Positions 1-5,921 are shown, numbered from the stretch's first letter. The stretch is DNA of 7,186 nt from an uncultured Lachnospiraceae bacterium (GCA_945492935.1 CALYVE010000083.1:1-7186); one strand, 5' to 3'. Notes: generated from the letters alone by a model not told the origin. A program made the numbers and translations.

Positions 1-438
1 TCCGTCAAAGACAACAACCTATGTTTTTTCCTTATGCTTCCGACATCTATGCCAAAACGCGTTGTATATTCAAAGAAAGGAATTGTTATTTCGATTTATA
101 AAACATCTGGAACTGTATCCGTTCCAATTATTGAAGATACACTAAAAATGTTTTATGACAATCCGTCGGAATATTACTACCTGCCTGCTGAAGATGTTGC
201 AATTCACAAAAGTGTAGCCACCTATGTGGACAAGTCCTTCCGTGAACAGGCGAAACGTGAGAATTGCTACTGCAACGTACAAGGAATCTTTGTCACACAG
301 TTAGATGGCAACATTGCAACACCGTATAAGAAAAAATATAATGATAAAGAAAGCTATATTATGTTGATTGATTCTTTTCTTGAAAATTCGGAATTATTAC
401 ATCAGTATATTACATTTATACTCAATAATATCATTTAA
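1..438 (+). CDS. C-terminal part of an unrecognised protein (5' end outside window)
   Basis: The reading frame is open from the first base to a TAA at 436-438, giving 145 visible residues. The first in-frame ATG (34) has no ribosome binding site in front of it and the frame continues unbroken upstream, so this is most likely the 3' part of a longer gene. The protein is soluble-looking, with no membrane segment. Its most distinctive stretch is roughly residues 64-91, which carries AIHKSVATYVD followed by FREQAK and a Cys-x-Cys pair (NCYCN). I do not recognise the family and assign no function. It converges on the lipoprotein gene with 29 bases between the two stop codons, and I see no terminator with a T-tract in that gap. 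It is the only plus-strand gene I accept in the window. Confidence 0.7.
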   Translation, partial: SVKDNNLCFFLMLPTSMPKRVVYSKKGIVISIYKTSGTVSVPIIEDTLKMFYDNPSEYYYLPAEDVAIHKSVATYVDKSFREQAKRENCYCNVQGIFVTQLDGNIATPYKKKYNDKESYIMLIDSFLENSELLHQYITFILNNII

Positions 439-467
439 ACAATATGGTTTGCGGTTTCCTGCTTTTG

Positions 468-1865
468 TCACCATACCAAAGATAAATATCCAAACTGGAA
501 TGAGTAACTTGTAAATGGATATTGAAAGGTCGTACCGTCAATCATATTGATACCAAGCATTGCCCGATTTGGATAGCTGCTAATCGTATTTTCCGTATAA
601 TGAGCTCCCATGTATACTTCAACAGGTTCCAAAAGCTTCCATACCGGCATATATACATACCTTCCATCCTGCTTTAACGGTGCATATGTAAATTGAATTG
701 TCATATTCAGTGTATCATTTTCTGAATACATAAAAATTAAATTAGAGTTTTCCGCTATTTCAATCACCTTATCAAATGAAATTGTGGACGGTTTTTCTGA
801 CAATACATCCAAAGTATTATAGCGAATATAAAAATCTGCCGAAACAATTCCTAAATGATCGACATCAATAAGTATATATTCTTCAGCGGATGAGACCTGT
901 CCGTCAGATGCACCAATCTCATAATTGTCAGAAAAACAACAAGGAATGCCATCGATGGATTTCACAAATAAAAAACGATATCCGTCATATAGTTCTTTCT
1001 CATCATTATAATCAATACAATAGCGTTCCGAATATGCATTTTCAATATATTCGCTTAATCCAAGAACACGAAGCAGTTGTTCTGCCTGGGCTCTTGCATC
1101 CTCTTCACTGCAAACATTCTCACCATAGATTGTATCAAGCGCCGTAAAATCCGGTGAATACACACTGATAAATCGATATCCGGGAGACAATCGACTAATC
1201 GAAAGCACCGGTACTTCCCCATAGATTTCGCTACGGGTTCCATCGTCATTTTTAACAAGACTTGCATAATTTAGGATATATTCCATGTCATCCATAGTAC
1301 CCTTCAATCTTGCCTTATCAAAATAACAACCGTTTTCTTTATCATAAACCTGCTTAATTATGGTGCCGTCATCAAGCGTACTAACATTTTCGTCATTAAA
1401 ATCAACAAGAGCCTCATCGATGATCGTACGATACTCTGGGGAACAAAACATATTATCCTCATGTGCATCCGCATTTAATTGCATCAAATAATCCCATTCC
1501 TGTGAAAGCTCATCATAGCTGCATATTTCAATCGGCTTTTTTACCTCATAGCTTCCGGAAAATAATTTATCTGCAAATGACTTTATATAATCATCATCAA
1601 AAACAATTTCTTCTGCAGAATATATTCTGGCATTTTGATATCCGGTGGCATCAACATTCGCTACAATCGTCTTATCCGGCAATGAATTTAGTTTTAGACT
1701 GACACTCTCCGGAATCGAGGTTTTTTCTCCCTCATTATTATAACCATTTTGCAAATTATTAAAATCTTCGGATACTTTCTCTTTGTTTTCTGTTTTCCCG
1801 CAAGCTGTGAACATCAAACTAACAGCACAACCAAGAATCAATGCAAATCCCTTAAGTTTGTTCAT
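468..1865 (-). CDS. Putative secreted lipoprotein, 465 aa, unknown function (possibly DUF6034-like)
   Basis: The N-terminus is a lipoprotein signal: MNKLK, a hydrophobic stretch at about residues 6-20, then FTAC with Cys22 as the probable lipidated residue. A polar, Asn/Glu/Lys-rich linker (about 23-55) follows, as expected for a protein tethered outside the membrane. The rest (about 56-465) is a mixed alpha/beta domain with no second membrane span and no catalytic motif I can recognise. Features such as VDATGYQNARIYSAEE near 71-86, a helix-type SEEDARAQAEQLL at 253-265, and a closing MPVWKLLEP ... INMIDG stretch (406-444) remind me of clostridial DUF6034 or PepSY-like lipoproteins. That is memory of the family style, not a search result. 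ATG at 1865 is preferred because GGAGG at 1874-1878 sits 8 bases upstream; the TTG at 1880 and ATG at 1871 overlap or touch that site. The gene has its own likely promoter and appears monocistronic. Confidence 0.82.
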   Translation of the reverse strand: MNKLKGFALILGCAVSLMFTACGKTENKEKVSEDFNNLQNGYNNEGEKTSIPESVSLKLNSLPDKTIVANVDATGYQNARIYSAEEIVFDDDYIKSFADKLFSGSYEVKKPIEICSYDELSQEWDYLMQLNADAHEDNMFCSPEYRTIIDEALVDFNDENVSTLDDGTIIKQVYDKENGCYFDKARLKGTMDDMEYILNYASLVKNDDGTRSEIYGEVPVLSISRLSPGYRFISVYSPDFTALDTIYGENVCSEEDARAQAEQLLRVLGLSEYIENAYSERYCIDYNDEKELYDGYRFLFVKSIDGIPCCFSDNYEIGASDGQVSSAEEYILIDVDHLGIVSADFYIRYNTLDVLSEKPSTISFDKVIEIAENSNLIFMYSENDTLNMTIQFTYAPLKQDGRYVYMPVWKLLEPVEVYMGAHYTENTISSYPNRAMLGINMIDGTTFQYPFTSYSFQFGYLSLVW

Positions 1866-1873
1866 ATCCATCT

Positions 1874-1878
1874 CCTCC
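1874..1878 (-). promoter_or_regulatory. Ribosome binding site fixing the lipoprotein start
   Basis: GGAGG on the minus strand, 8 bases before ATG 1865. Two earlier in-frame start candidates (TTG at 1880, ATG at 1871) overlap or abut it and so cannot be served by it. This shortens the longest possible frame by five codons and puts MNKLK directly at the signal peptide. Confidence 0.75.
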
Positions 1879-1940
1879 AAAATATCGTAAATTCCATTCT
1901 ATTCTTTCTCATATTTTTGAATGAATCATATATCTCCACG

Positions 1941-1968
1941 CTTATAGCATAAAGTGAAAATGCATCAA
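1941..1968 (-). promoter_or_regulatory. Probable sigma-A promoter of the lipoprotein gene (extended -10)
   Basis: On the minus strand the -35 element is TTGATG (1963-1968, 4 of 6 consensus positions). After a 16-base spacer comes the -10 element TATAAG (1941-1946, 5 of 6). A TG dinucleotide one base before the -10 (TGC, 1947-1949) makes it an extended -10 promoter. The start of transcription would fall near 1934, giving a leader of about 70 bases. It lies downstream of the hairpin element at 2009-2077, so that element would not be part of this transcript. Confidence 0.55.
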
Positions 1969-2008
1969 TTATGTATCTTTTTTTGATAAAATTAATCAGA
2001 TATATCAC

Positions 2009-2077
2009 AAAGAATTGCTTCATCAGCAATTCTTTTGATTGCACTGCCGGCAGGGTCCTTCGCCACAAGGCCGCAGT
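2009..2077 (-). other. Two adjacent hairpins in a gene-free gap (structured element, function unknown)
   Basis: The gap from 1881 to 2081 has no credible gene. It holds the lipoprotein promoter and this element. Hairpin A (2009-2035) is a perfect 11-base-pair inverted repeat, AAAGAATTGCT and AGCAATTCTTT, around a 5-base loop. Hairpin B (2043-2077) is GC-rich. On the minus strand ACTGC pairs with GCAGT at the base, and GGCCTT pairs with AAGG-A-CC (one bulged A) under a GTGGCG loop. The unpaired 3' side contains part of the palindrome CTGCCGGCAG (2044-2053). Neither hairpin has a good T-tract on either strand, so neither is a convincing terminator. Possible identities are an intergenic repeat, the footprint of a small mobile element, or a structured RNA. 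The strand is a guess. Confidence 0.45.
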
Positions 2078-2081
2078 ATAC

Positions 2082-2111
2082 AAAAAAAGAACAGATCACT
2101 CTGTTCTTTTT
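2082..2111 (-). terminator. Intrinsic terminator downstream of ssrA
   Basis: On the minus strand an 11-base-pair stem (AAAAAGAACAG with CTGTTCTTTTT) around a 6-base loop (AGTGAT) runs straight into a T-tract. It begins 60 bases past the tmRNA 3' end and closes the rnr-smpB-ssrA region. The A-rich upstream arm means it could also work weakly on the plus strand, but no plus-strand gene nearby needs it. Confidence 0.85.
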
Positions 2112-2171
2112 ACTCACCGACAAAAAACATTCTTATATCGATCACTATACAAGGTGTTTGACATAGTCGAG

Positions 2172-2514
2172 TGGAGCTGGCGGGAATCGAACCCGCGTCC
2201 GAAAACTCTTCCATTACGGCATCTCCCATCACAGTCTGTATTTTGACATTCCCTTACCTAAGCGCCTACAGACAGGCTATCAGGTTTGGTAGCTTCATAA
2301 ATTTTCTAAGATGTCAAAGCTTTCACCCTAGAGTTTACCGCTCGTTCGATGCCAGAATCCTAAGCTGCGGTGAACAAAGGTCTGACAGCTGCCATATTAG
2401 GCAGCGTACGCGTAATTTTCGTCTGCGTTTATATTTAATTCCATGTTTTATAGTGGTCTGGTCCACTAATGGCTTCCGTAATTTCTAAATCCCCGTCGAA
2501 ACCAGTACAACCCC
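2172..2514 (-). ncRNA. ssrA: Transfer-messenger RNA (tmRNA, 10Sa RNA)
   Basis: tmRNA, together with SmpB, enters ribosomes stalled without a stop codon. It acts first as alanyl-tRNA, then as a short mRNA that adds a degradation tag. The minus-strand 5' end GGGGTTG (2514 downwards) pairs with CAGCTCC (2179-2173) to form the seven-pair acceptor stem, including G-U pairs, with A2172 as discriminator. The D-loop-like TGGTTTCGACGGG near the 5' end and the T-arm GCGGG-TTCGATT-CCCGC near the 3' end are standard tmRNA signatures. The internal tag frame is at 2397-2426. Mature length is about 343 nt before CCA addition. CCA is not encoded: the genome continues CTC after the discriminator. The gene starts 48 bases after the stop of the 107-residue membrane protein gene. 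I found no convincing -35/-10 pair in front of it, so co-transcription with processing is plausible. Confidence 0.97.
2397..2426 (-). other. tmRNA tag-peptide reading frame (ADENYAYAA, then TAA)
   Basis: Inside ssrA the frame GCA GAC GAA AAT TAC GCG TAC GCT GCC TAA encodes ADENYAYAA. The six bases before the GCA resume codon (ATAAAC) resemble the E. coli sequence at the same place (ATAGTC), which supports GCA as the first tag codon. The alanine pair at the end is the usual protease-recognition end. The residue before it is Tyr rather than the more common Leu or Val. Confidence 0.88.
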
Positions 2515-2562
2515 TGGTTTGTATATATGAATACCAATCGGTAATCATTGCGTAGAATAAGC

Positions 2563-2886
2563 TTATTGTGTGTCCGAATCAGTAGCTGTTGCATCCGAAG
2601 CTGTAGCATCCTCAAATGTAACCTCATAACCTAACGTACCGGAAATGTTAGCCTGCCATTCTTTATTAAACCAATAATCAAACTGGGCGGCCTCAACCTT
2701 GGCATTTGCCTTTCGTTTGTTATAGTTTTGTCTGTAAAGAAATCTTCCGAAAGGATAACCGATAGCGGCACCCAATGCAGCAAAACCGATAATTACTAAC
2801 GCATATTCACGTGCACGTTTTTTCTTTAGCTTCTTTGCACGATTCTTCTTTTCTTCTTTATATTTATCTACCTTTTTCTGACTCAT
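2563..2886 (-). CDS. Small single-span membrane protein, 107 aa, unknown function
   Basis: I do not recognise a named family. Residues 1-27 are very rich in Lys and Arg (a run of Lys, Arg and Glu that may be helical or bind RNA or phospholipid). One hydrophobic segment follows at about 28-50, containing Gly39, Gly43 and Gly47 at four-residue spacing, a glycine-zipper pattern often used for helix packing. Residues 51-80 are mixed and aromatic-rich, and the tail (about 90-107) is an acidic Ala/Thr/Ser/Asp low-complexity stretch. The positive N-terminus suggests it stays in the cytoplasm and the C-terminus faces outside. ATG at 2886 is supported by AAGGGAG with an 8-base spacing. It sits 42 bases after smpB and 48 bases before ssrA, with no terminator on either side, so it is probably co-transcribed with both. 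A link to trans-translation is possible from position only. Confidence 0.8.
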   Translation of the reverse strand: MSQKKVDKYKEEKKNRAKKLKKKRAREYALVIIGFAALGAAIGYPFGRFLYRQNYNKRKANAKVEAAQFDYWFNKEWQANISGTLGYEVTFEDATASDATATDSDTQ

Positions 2887-2928
2887 AAAACTAACTCCCT
2901 TAATATAAATATGTACTTCAAAAAACGA

Positions 2929-3399
2929 TTATCCAAGATTACGGATTTTGAAGTCACGCTCGGCTTCTCGCTTCATATCCTTCTTTGCGATATCTTCCCG
3001 CTTATCGTAAAGCTTCTTTCCACGTGCAAGCCCAATTTCAACCTTAACAAGACTATCCTTAAAATATACCTGTAAAGGAACTAATGTGTAACCCTTTGCC
3101 TTCTGCGCACCGATTAATTTATGAATCTCATACTTATGAAGCAAAAGCTTTCGTGTCCGGAGTGGGTCTTTGTTAAAGATATTTCCCTTTTCATATGGTG
3201 AAATATGCATCTGGTAGATATAAGCCTCTTCATTCTCTATACGAATAAATGATTCTTTGATACTGCATTTACCCATACGAAGAGATTTAACCTCTGTACC
3301 TGCCAGAGCGATACCGGCTTCATATTTATCTTCTATAAAATAATCGTGATACGCCTTTTTGTTATTGGCAATTAAGCGAGTTCCCCTCTGTTTTGCCAA
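2929..3399 (-). CDS. smpB: SsrA-binding protein SmpB
   Basis: SmpB binds the tRNA-like part of tmRNA and carries it into the empty decoding centre of stalled ribosomes; trans-translation fails without it. The 156-residue product has the family features in order: NNKKAYHDYFIED near the N-terminus, AGIALAGTEVKSLR (about 28-41) from the OB-fold core, the LVPLQVYFKD strand (106-115), GLARGKKLYDKRED (123-136), and a basic C-terminal tail that becomes helical in the ribosome. Length is normal. I chose TTG 3399 because AGAAGGAG at 3409-3416 lies 9 bases upstream and the product then begins MAKQRG, like typical SmpB proteins. The longer TTG start at 3408 would put the Shine-Dalgarno directly against the start codon. 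With this start the gene begins one base after the rnr stop, so translational coupling is likely. Confidence 0.97.
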   Translation of the reverse strand: MAKQRGTRLIANNKKAYHDYFIEDKYEAGIALAGTEVKSLRMGKCSIKESFIRIENEEAYIYQMHISPYEKGNIFNKDPLRTRKLLLHKYEIHKLIGAQKAKGYTLVPLQVYFKDSLVKVEIGLARGKKLYDKREDIAKKDMKREAERDFKIRNLG

Positions 3400-3400
3400 A

Positions 3401-5545
3401 TCACTCAACTCCTTCTATATTATCATCTACAAACGAAAAATCAATGGTTTTTTTGATTTTATCACAGCGTAATACTTTGATTGTTACTTTGTCGCCCAAT
3501 TGATATTTTTTCCCTGACTGTTCACCGATAACAGCATATAAATCCTCATGGAAATAATAACAGTCATCATACATATATGCAATCGAAACTGCACCTTCAA
3601 CCGTATTTTCCAATTCGACAAATACATAATTTGAAGTTACGCCTGAAACAACACCTTTGTATAACTCTCCAATGTGATCCTGCATATATTCGATTTCTTT
3701 AAGCTTGATAACTTCACGTTCTGCCTCCTCCGCGCGACGCTCTTTCGCCGAATTATCGGCAGCAACCCCCGGAAGTATACGATTATAATGACTGATACGC
3801 TTATTATTTAGCTCACCATGCAAATTTTCTTTGATAATGCGATGAATCTGCAAATCCGGATAGCGTCGAATAGGCGACGTAAAATGACAATAATATTTGC
3901 ATGATAGTCCGAAATGTCCGGTACATTCAGTAGAATATCTTGCCTGCTTCATAGAGCGAAGCATCATCTTGCTAATAAGTGCCTCATACGGCTCACCCTC
4001 GATACGTTCTAGCACCTTCTGCAATTCCTTCGGGTGAATTTCTTCCTGATTCGGGCGCATAAACAATCCGAAGTTATTCATAAATACAGTAAGATTATCA
4101 ATCTTTTCAGGATCAGGGCTCTCATGTGTTCGATACTCAAACGGAAGCTCCTGCCAGAAATAATCCTCTGCAATTGTTTCATTCGCCATAAGCATAAAAT
4201 CTTCGATTAATTTTGTAGCCGGATTTCGGTCATATGCTTTAATCTCAATCGGCTTATGATTCTCGTCAACTAATATTTTTGTCTCATCCACATCAAAATC
4301 AATCGAACCACGTTTATGTCTGCATGCACGAATTATCTTTGATAATTCCAGCATCAAATCACACATGTCAATAATATGCTTGTATCGTTCAAGAATGTCA
4401 TCATCATTTCGTTCTAAAATTTTTTGAACATTTGTATAGCTCATGCGTTCATCCACGCGAATAACACCTTCGCAAATTGTATGATCAATTACCTTGCCCT
4501 TTTTATCAATCTTCATAATACAGCTGAGGGTAAGTCGATCAACACCGGCATTCAAAGAACATATTCCATTTGAAAGCTTATGCGGAATCATCGGAATAAC
4601 ACTATCAATCAAATAGCAGCTCGTACCACGCTTTAACGCTTCCTTGTCAAGCTCTGATTTCTCTTTTACATAATGGGAAACATCAGCAATATGAACGCCC
4701 AAAATGTATATGCCATTCTCATACGAAATCGAAATCGCATCATCTAAATCCTTTGCATCTTCACCGTCAATTGTTACTGTGAGTAAATCTCGAAAATCCG
4801 TGCGTCCCTTAATATCTTCTTCGCTGACCTCATCCGGAATATCATCAAGTGCTTTCATAACCTTTTCAGGATATTCCATTGGTATATCATAAGCACGAAC
4901 AACAGAAAGTAAATCAGTTGACGGATCATTAATATGACCTAAAATTTCGACTATTTTACCTTCCGGCGACTTCCCCTTCTCGCCATAGCTTGTAATCTGG
5001 CAAACCACCTTATGACCACTCATTGCGCCCATCGTATCTTTTTTGCTTATAAAAATATCGTCAGCCACCTTCTGATTATCCGGCAAGACAAATCCAAACC
5101 CATCCTGGCGCTCGAATGTTCCGACAACAACTGTCATACCGCGGTCTAATATATTGACAATCTTCGCTTCTTTTCGTTTTCCGGCCATTGCAAATTCTTC
5201 AGGCTTAATCACAACCCGATCATTATGAAATGCATCCATAGTGTATTTTGCAGGAATAAAATAATCCTCCTTCTCACCTTCTACACGTACAAAACCAAAA
5301 CCTTTTTTATTGCCAATATATGTACCAACAAGCAGATTCTGGTCCATTTTTTTGTATTTTCCTTTTGGGGTAAGAGTGATTTTACCTTCCGAAATCAGTT
5401 CATTTAATGCTTCTTCAACTCGCTTCTTGTCAGAATCAGAAACCTGCAACAAAAAACGAATATCTTTTAAACGCATTGGTTTATACTGTTTGTCACAAAT
5501 AAACGCATATAATTTTTCTTTTATAAGCTCGCGTTTCTCTCCCAT
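3401..5545 (-). CDS. rnr: Ribonuclease R (RNase II/RNB-family 3'-5' exoribonuclease)
   Basis: RNase R is a processive 3'-5' exoribonuclease that degrades structured RNA and, in trans-translation, the faulty mRNA released from stalled ribosomes. The 714-residue product shows the full domain order: an N-terminal winged-helix-like domain (about 1-66), two cold-shock domains (about 71-132 and 138-204, each with a GFGFV motif), the RNB catalytic domain (about 247-575), and a C-terminal S1 domain (about 626-706). The catalytic aspartates lie in TIDGEDAKDLDDAIS as Asp260, 266, 268 and 269, and the RNB signature HFTSPIRRYPDLQIHRI is at 554-570. It lacks the long Lys-rich tail of E. coli RNase R, as many Firmicute versions do. 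ATG 5545 has AAGGGGG about 8 bases upstream. A strong terminator lies immediately before the ribosome binding site. smpB follows almost without a gap. Confidence 0.97.
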   Translation of the reverse strand: MGEKRELIKEKLYAFICDKQYKPMRLKDIRFLLQVSDSDKKRVEEALNELISEGKITLTPKGKYKKMDQNLLVGTYIGNKKGFGFVRVEGEKEDYFIPAKYTMDAFHNDRVVIKPEEFAMAGKRKEAKIVNILDRGMTVVVGTFERQDGFGFVLPDNQKVADDIFISKKDTMGAMSGHKVVCQITSYGEKGKSPEGKIVEILGHINDPSTDLLSVVRAYDIPMEYPEKVMKALDDIPDEVSEEDIKGRTDFRDLLTVTIDGEDAKDLDDAISISYENGIYILGVHIADVSHYVKEKSELDKEALKRGTSCYLIDSVIPMIPHKLSNGICSLNAGVDRLTLSCIMKIDKKGKVIDHTICEGVIRVDERMSYTNVQKILERNDDDILERYKHIIDMCDLMLELSKIIRACRHKRGSIDFDVDETKILVDENHKPIEIKAYDRNPATKLIEDFMLMANETIAEDYFWQELPFEYRTHESPDPEKIDNLTVFMNNFGLFMRPNQEEIHPKELQKVLERIEGEPYEALISKMMLRSMKQARYSTECTGHFGLSCKYYCHFTSPIRRYPDLQIHRIIKENLHGELNNKRISHYNRILPGVAADNSAKERRAEEAEREVIKLKEIEYMQDHIGELYKGVVSGVTSNYVFVELENTVEGAVSIAYMYDDCYYFHEDLYAVIGEQSGKKYQLGDKVTIKVLRCDKIKKTIDFSFVDDNIEGVE
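3409..3416 (-). promoter_or_regulatory. smpB ribosome binding site, inside the 3' end of rnr
   Basis: AGAAGGAG on the minus strand overlaps the last rnr codons. It touches TTG 3408 but has an ideal 9-base spacing to TTG 3399, which decides the smpB start used here. Confidence 0.7.
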
Positions 5546-5566
5546 AAGAACATCCCCCTTCTAAAC

Positions 5567-5596
5567 AAAAAAGCTGCTTTGATTTACCAAAGCAGC
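5567..5596 (-). terminator. Intrinsic terminator between secG and rnr
   Basis: A perfect 9-base-pair stem (GCTGCTTTG with CAAAGCAGC) around a 6-base loop (GTAAAT) is followed by six T residues on the minus strand. It begins 14 bases after the secG stop and ends 21 bases before the rnr start. That leaves no room for a promoter between the T-tract and the rnr ribosome binding site. On the plus strand no T-tract follows the stem. Confidence 0.9.
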
Positions 5597-5610
5597 GTAA
5601 TAATCTGAAA

Positions 5611-5847
5611 TTACTTAATGAATTTAGATGAAAGAAGTAATGCAATTACGAGGTATAATGCACCAAGAACTGCTGTAATCTTTCTTAATACAGCTTCCTT
5701 GGATTTACCTTTGTTCTTGCTCCAATAAGTCTCATTTGTACCACTAATCGAACTTGTGAGACCGCCTTCTTTACCTTCCTGCATCATTACTACGATTGCT
5801 AAGATAACTGATATAATTAATAATACGATTACGAATGCCGTTTTCAA
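5611..5847 (-). CDS. secG: Preprotein translocase subunit SecG
   Basis: SecG is the small, non-essential partner of SecY and SecE in the membrane channel through which SecA pushes unfolded proteins; it improves translocation efficiency. The 78-residue product has the expected two membrane segments (about 4-21 and 57-74). They are joined by a Gly/Ser/Asn-rich loop beginning MMQEGKEGGLTSSISG, which is the conserved SecG signature region. Length is normal. The start is TTG 5847, chosen because a perfect AGGAGG lies 8 bases upstream and the product begins directly with the first membrane helix. The gene stands 82 bases after eno and is followed by an intrinsic terminator. The eno-secG-rnr order is common in Clostridia; no direct functional link with enolase is implied. 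Confidence 0.95.
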   Translation of the reverse strand: MKTAFVIVLLIISVILAIVVMMQEGKEGGLTSSISGTNETYWSKNKGKSKEAVLRKITAVLGALYLVIALLLSSKFIK

Positions 5848-5855
5848 AAGAATTT

Positions 5856-5861
5856 CCTCCT
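5856..5861 (-). promoter_or_regulatory. secG ribosome binding site serving a TTG start
   Basis: A perfect AGGAGG with 8-base spacing to TTG 5847. No ATG or GTG lies at a usable distance, so the rare start codon is well supported. Confidence 0.8.
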
Positions 5862-5876
5862 AATTCCCTAACAAAA

Positions 5877-5904
5877 TATCATAACTTTGTTAAGTTTATC
5901 ATAA
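5877..5904. repeat. Short direct and inverted repeats in the eno-secG gap
   Basis: TATCATAA occurs twice on the plus strand (5877-5884 and 5897-5904), 20 bases apart and so about two helical turns. Between and across them is the inverted repeat AACTT-TGTT-AAGTT (5883-5896). The arrangement overlaps the possible secG promoter and could be an operator, but in AT-rich DNA such short repeats also arise by chance. Confidence 0.25.
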
Positions 5905-5921
5905 TCAGATATCTTGCGCAA
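5893..5921 (-). promoter_or_regulatory. Possible promoter for secG (weak -35, extended -10)
   Basis: On the minus strand TTGCGC (5916-5921, 3 of 6) and TAAACT (5893-5898, 4 of 6) are separated by 17 bases, with TG before the -10 (TGA, 5899-5901). Transcription would start near 5886, about 39 bases before secG. I see no terminator after eno, so secG may also be reached by read-through from eno. Confidence 0.35.

Noticed and set aside
443..475. TATGGT ... ACCATA inverted repeat between the convergent genes as a terminator
   Set aside because: Only 6 bp with a 21-base loop, no T-tract, and it overlaps the end of the lipoprotein coding sequence.
890..1702. Plus-strand and alternate-frame short ORFs inside the lipoprotein gene
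   Set aside because: They are shadows of a well-supported gene with signal peptide, promoter and ribosome binding site; none has its own start signals.
2009..2035. Perfect 11-bp hairpin as a second terminator
   Set aside because: The tail is only TTTTGATT on the plus strand and TTTGTGAT on the minus strand, and the strong ssrA terminator already lies just upstream. It is kept as an unexplained structure.
1862..2083. Minus-strand 73-residue frame across the ssrA-lipoprotein gap
   Set aside because: It runs through the hairpin element and the lipoprotein promoter and overlaps the lipoprotein start, with no ribosome binding site. It is more likely an accidental translation of a structured element.
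1971..2246. Plus-strand frame of 91 residues ending WSWRESNPRPKTLPLRHLPS
   Set aside because: Its 3' half is antisense to the tmRNA 3' end and its 5' half crosses the terminator and the hairpin element. No coding character.
2171..2488. Plus-strand frame beginning MELAGIEPASENSS
   Set aside because: This is the antisense of the tmRNA gene. Frames with this kind of sequence are a known false gene call opposite ssrA, and there is no ribosome binding site.
2556..2567. Palindrome AATAAGCTTATT at the end of the 107-residue gene as a terminator or operator
   Set aside because: It has no loop and no T-tract, and a 12-base AT-rich palindrome is unremarkable. No other evidence of function.
3406..3408. 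TTG as the smpB start
   Set aside because: The Shine-Dalgarno AGAAGGAG directly abuts this codon, leaving no spacer. The TTG nine bases further on fits better.
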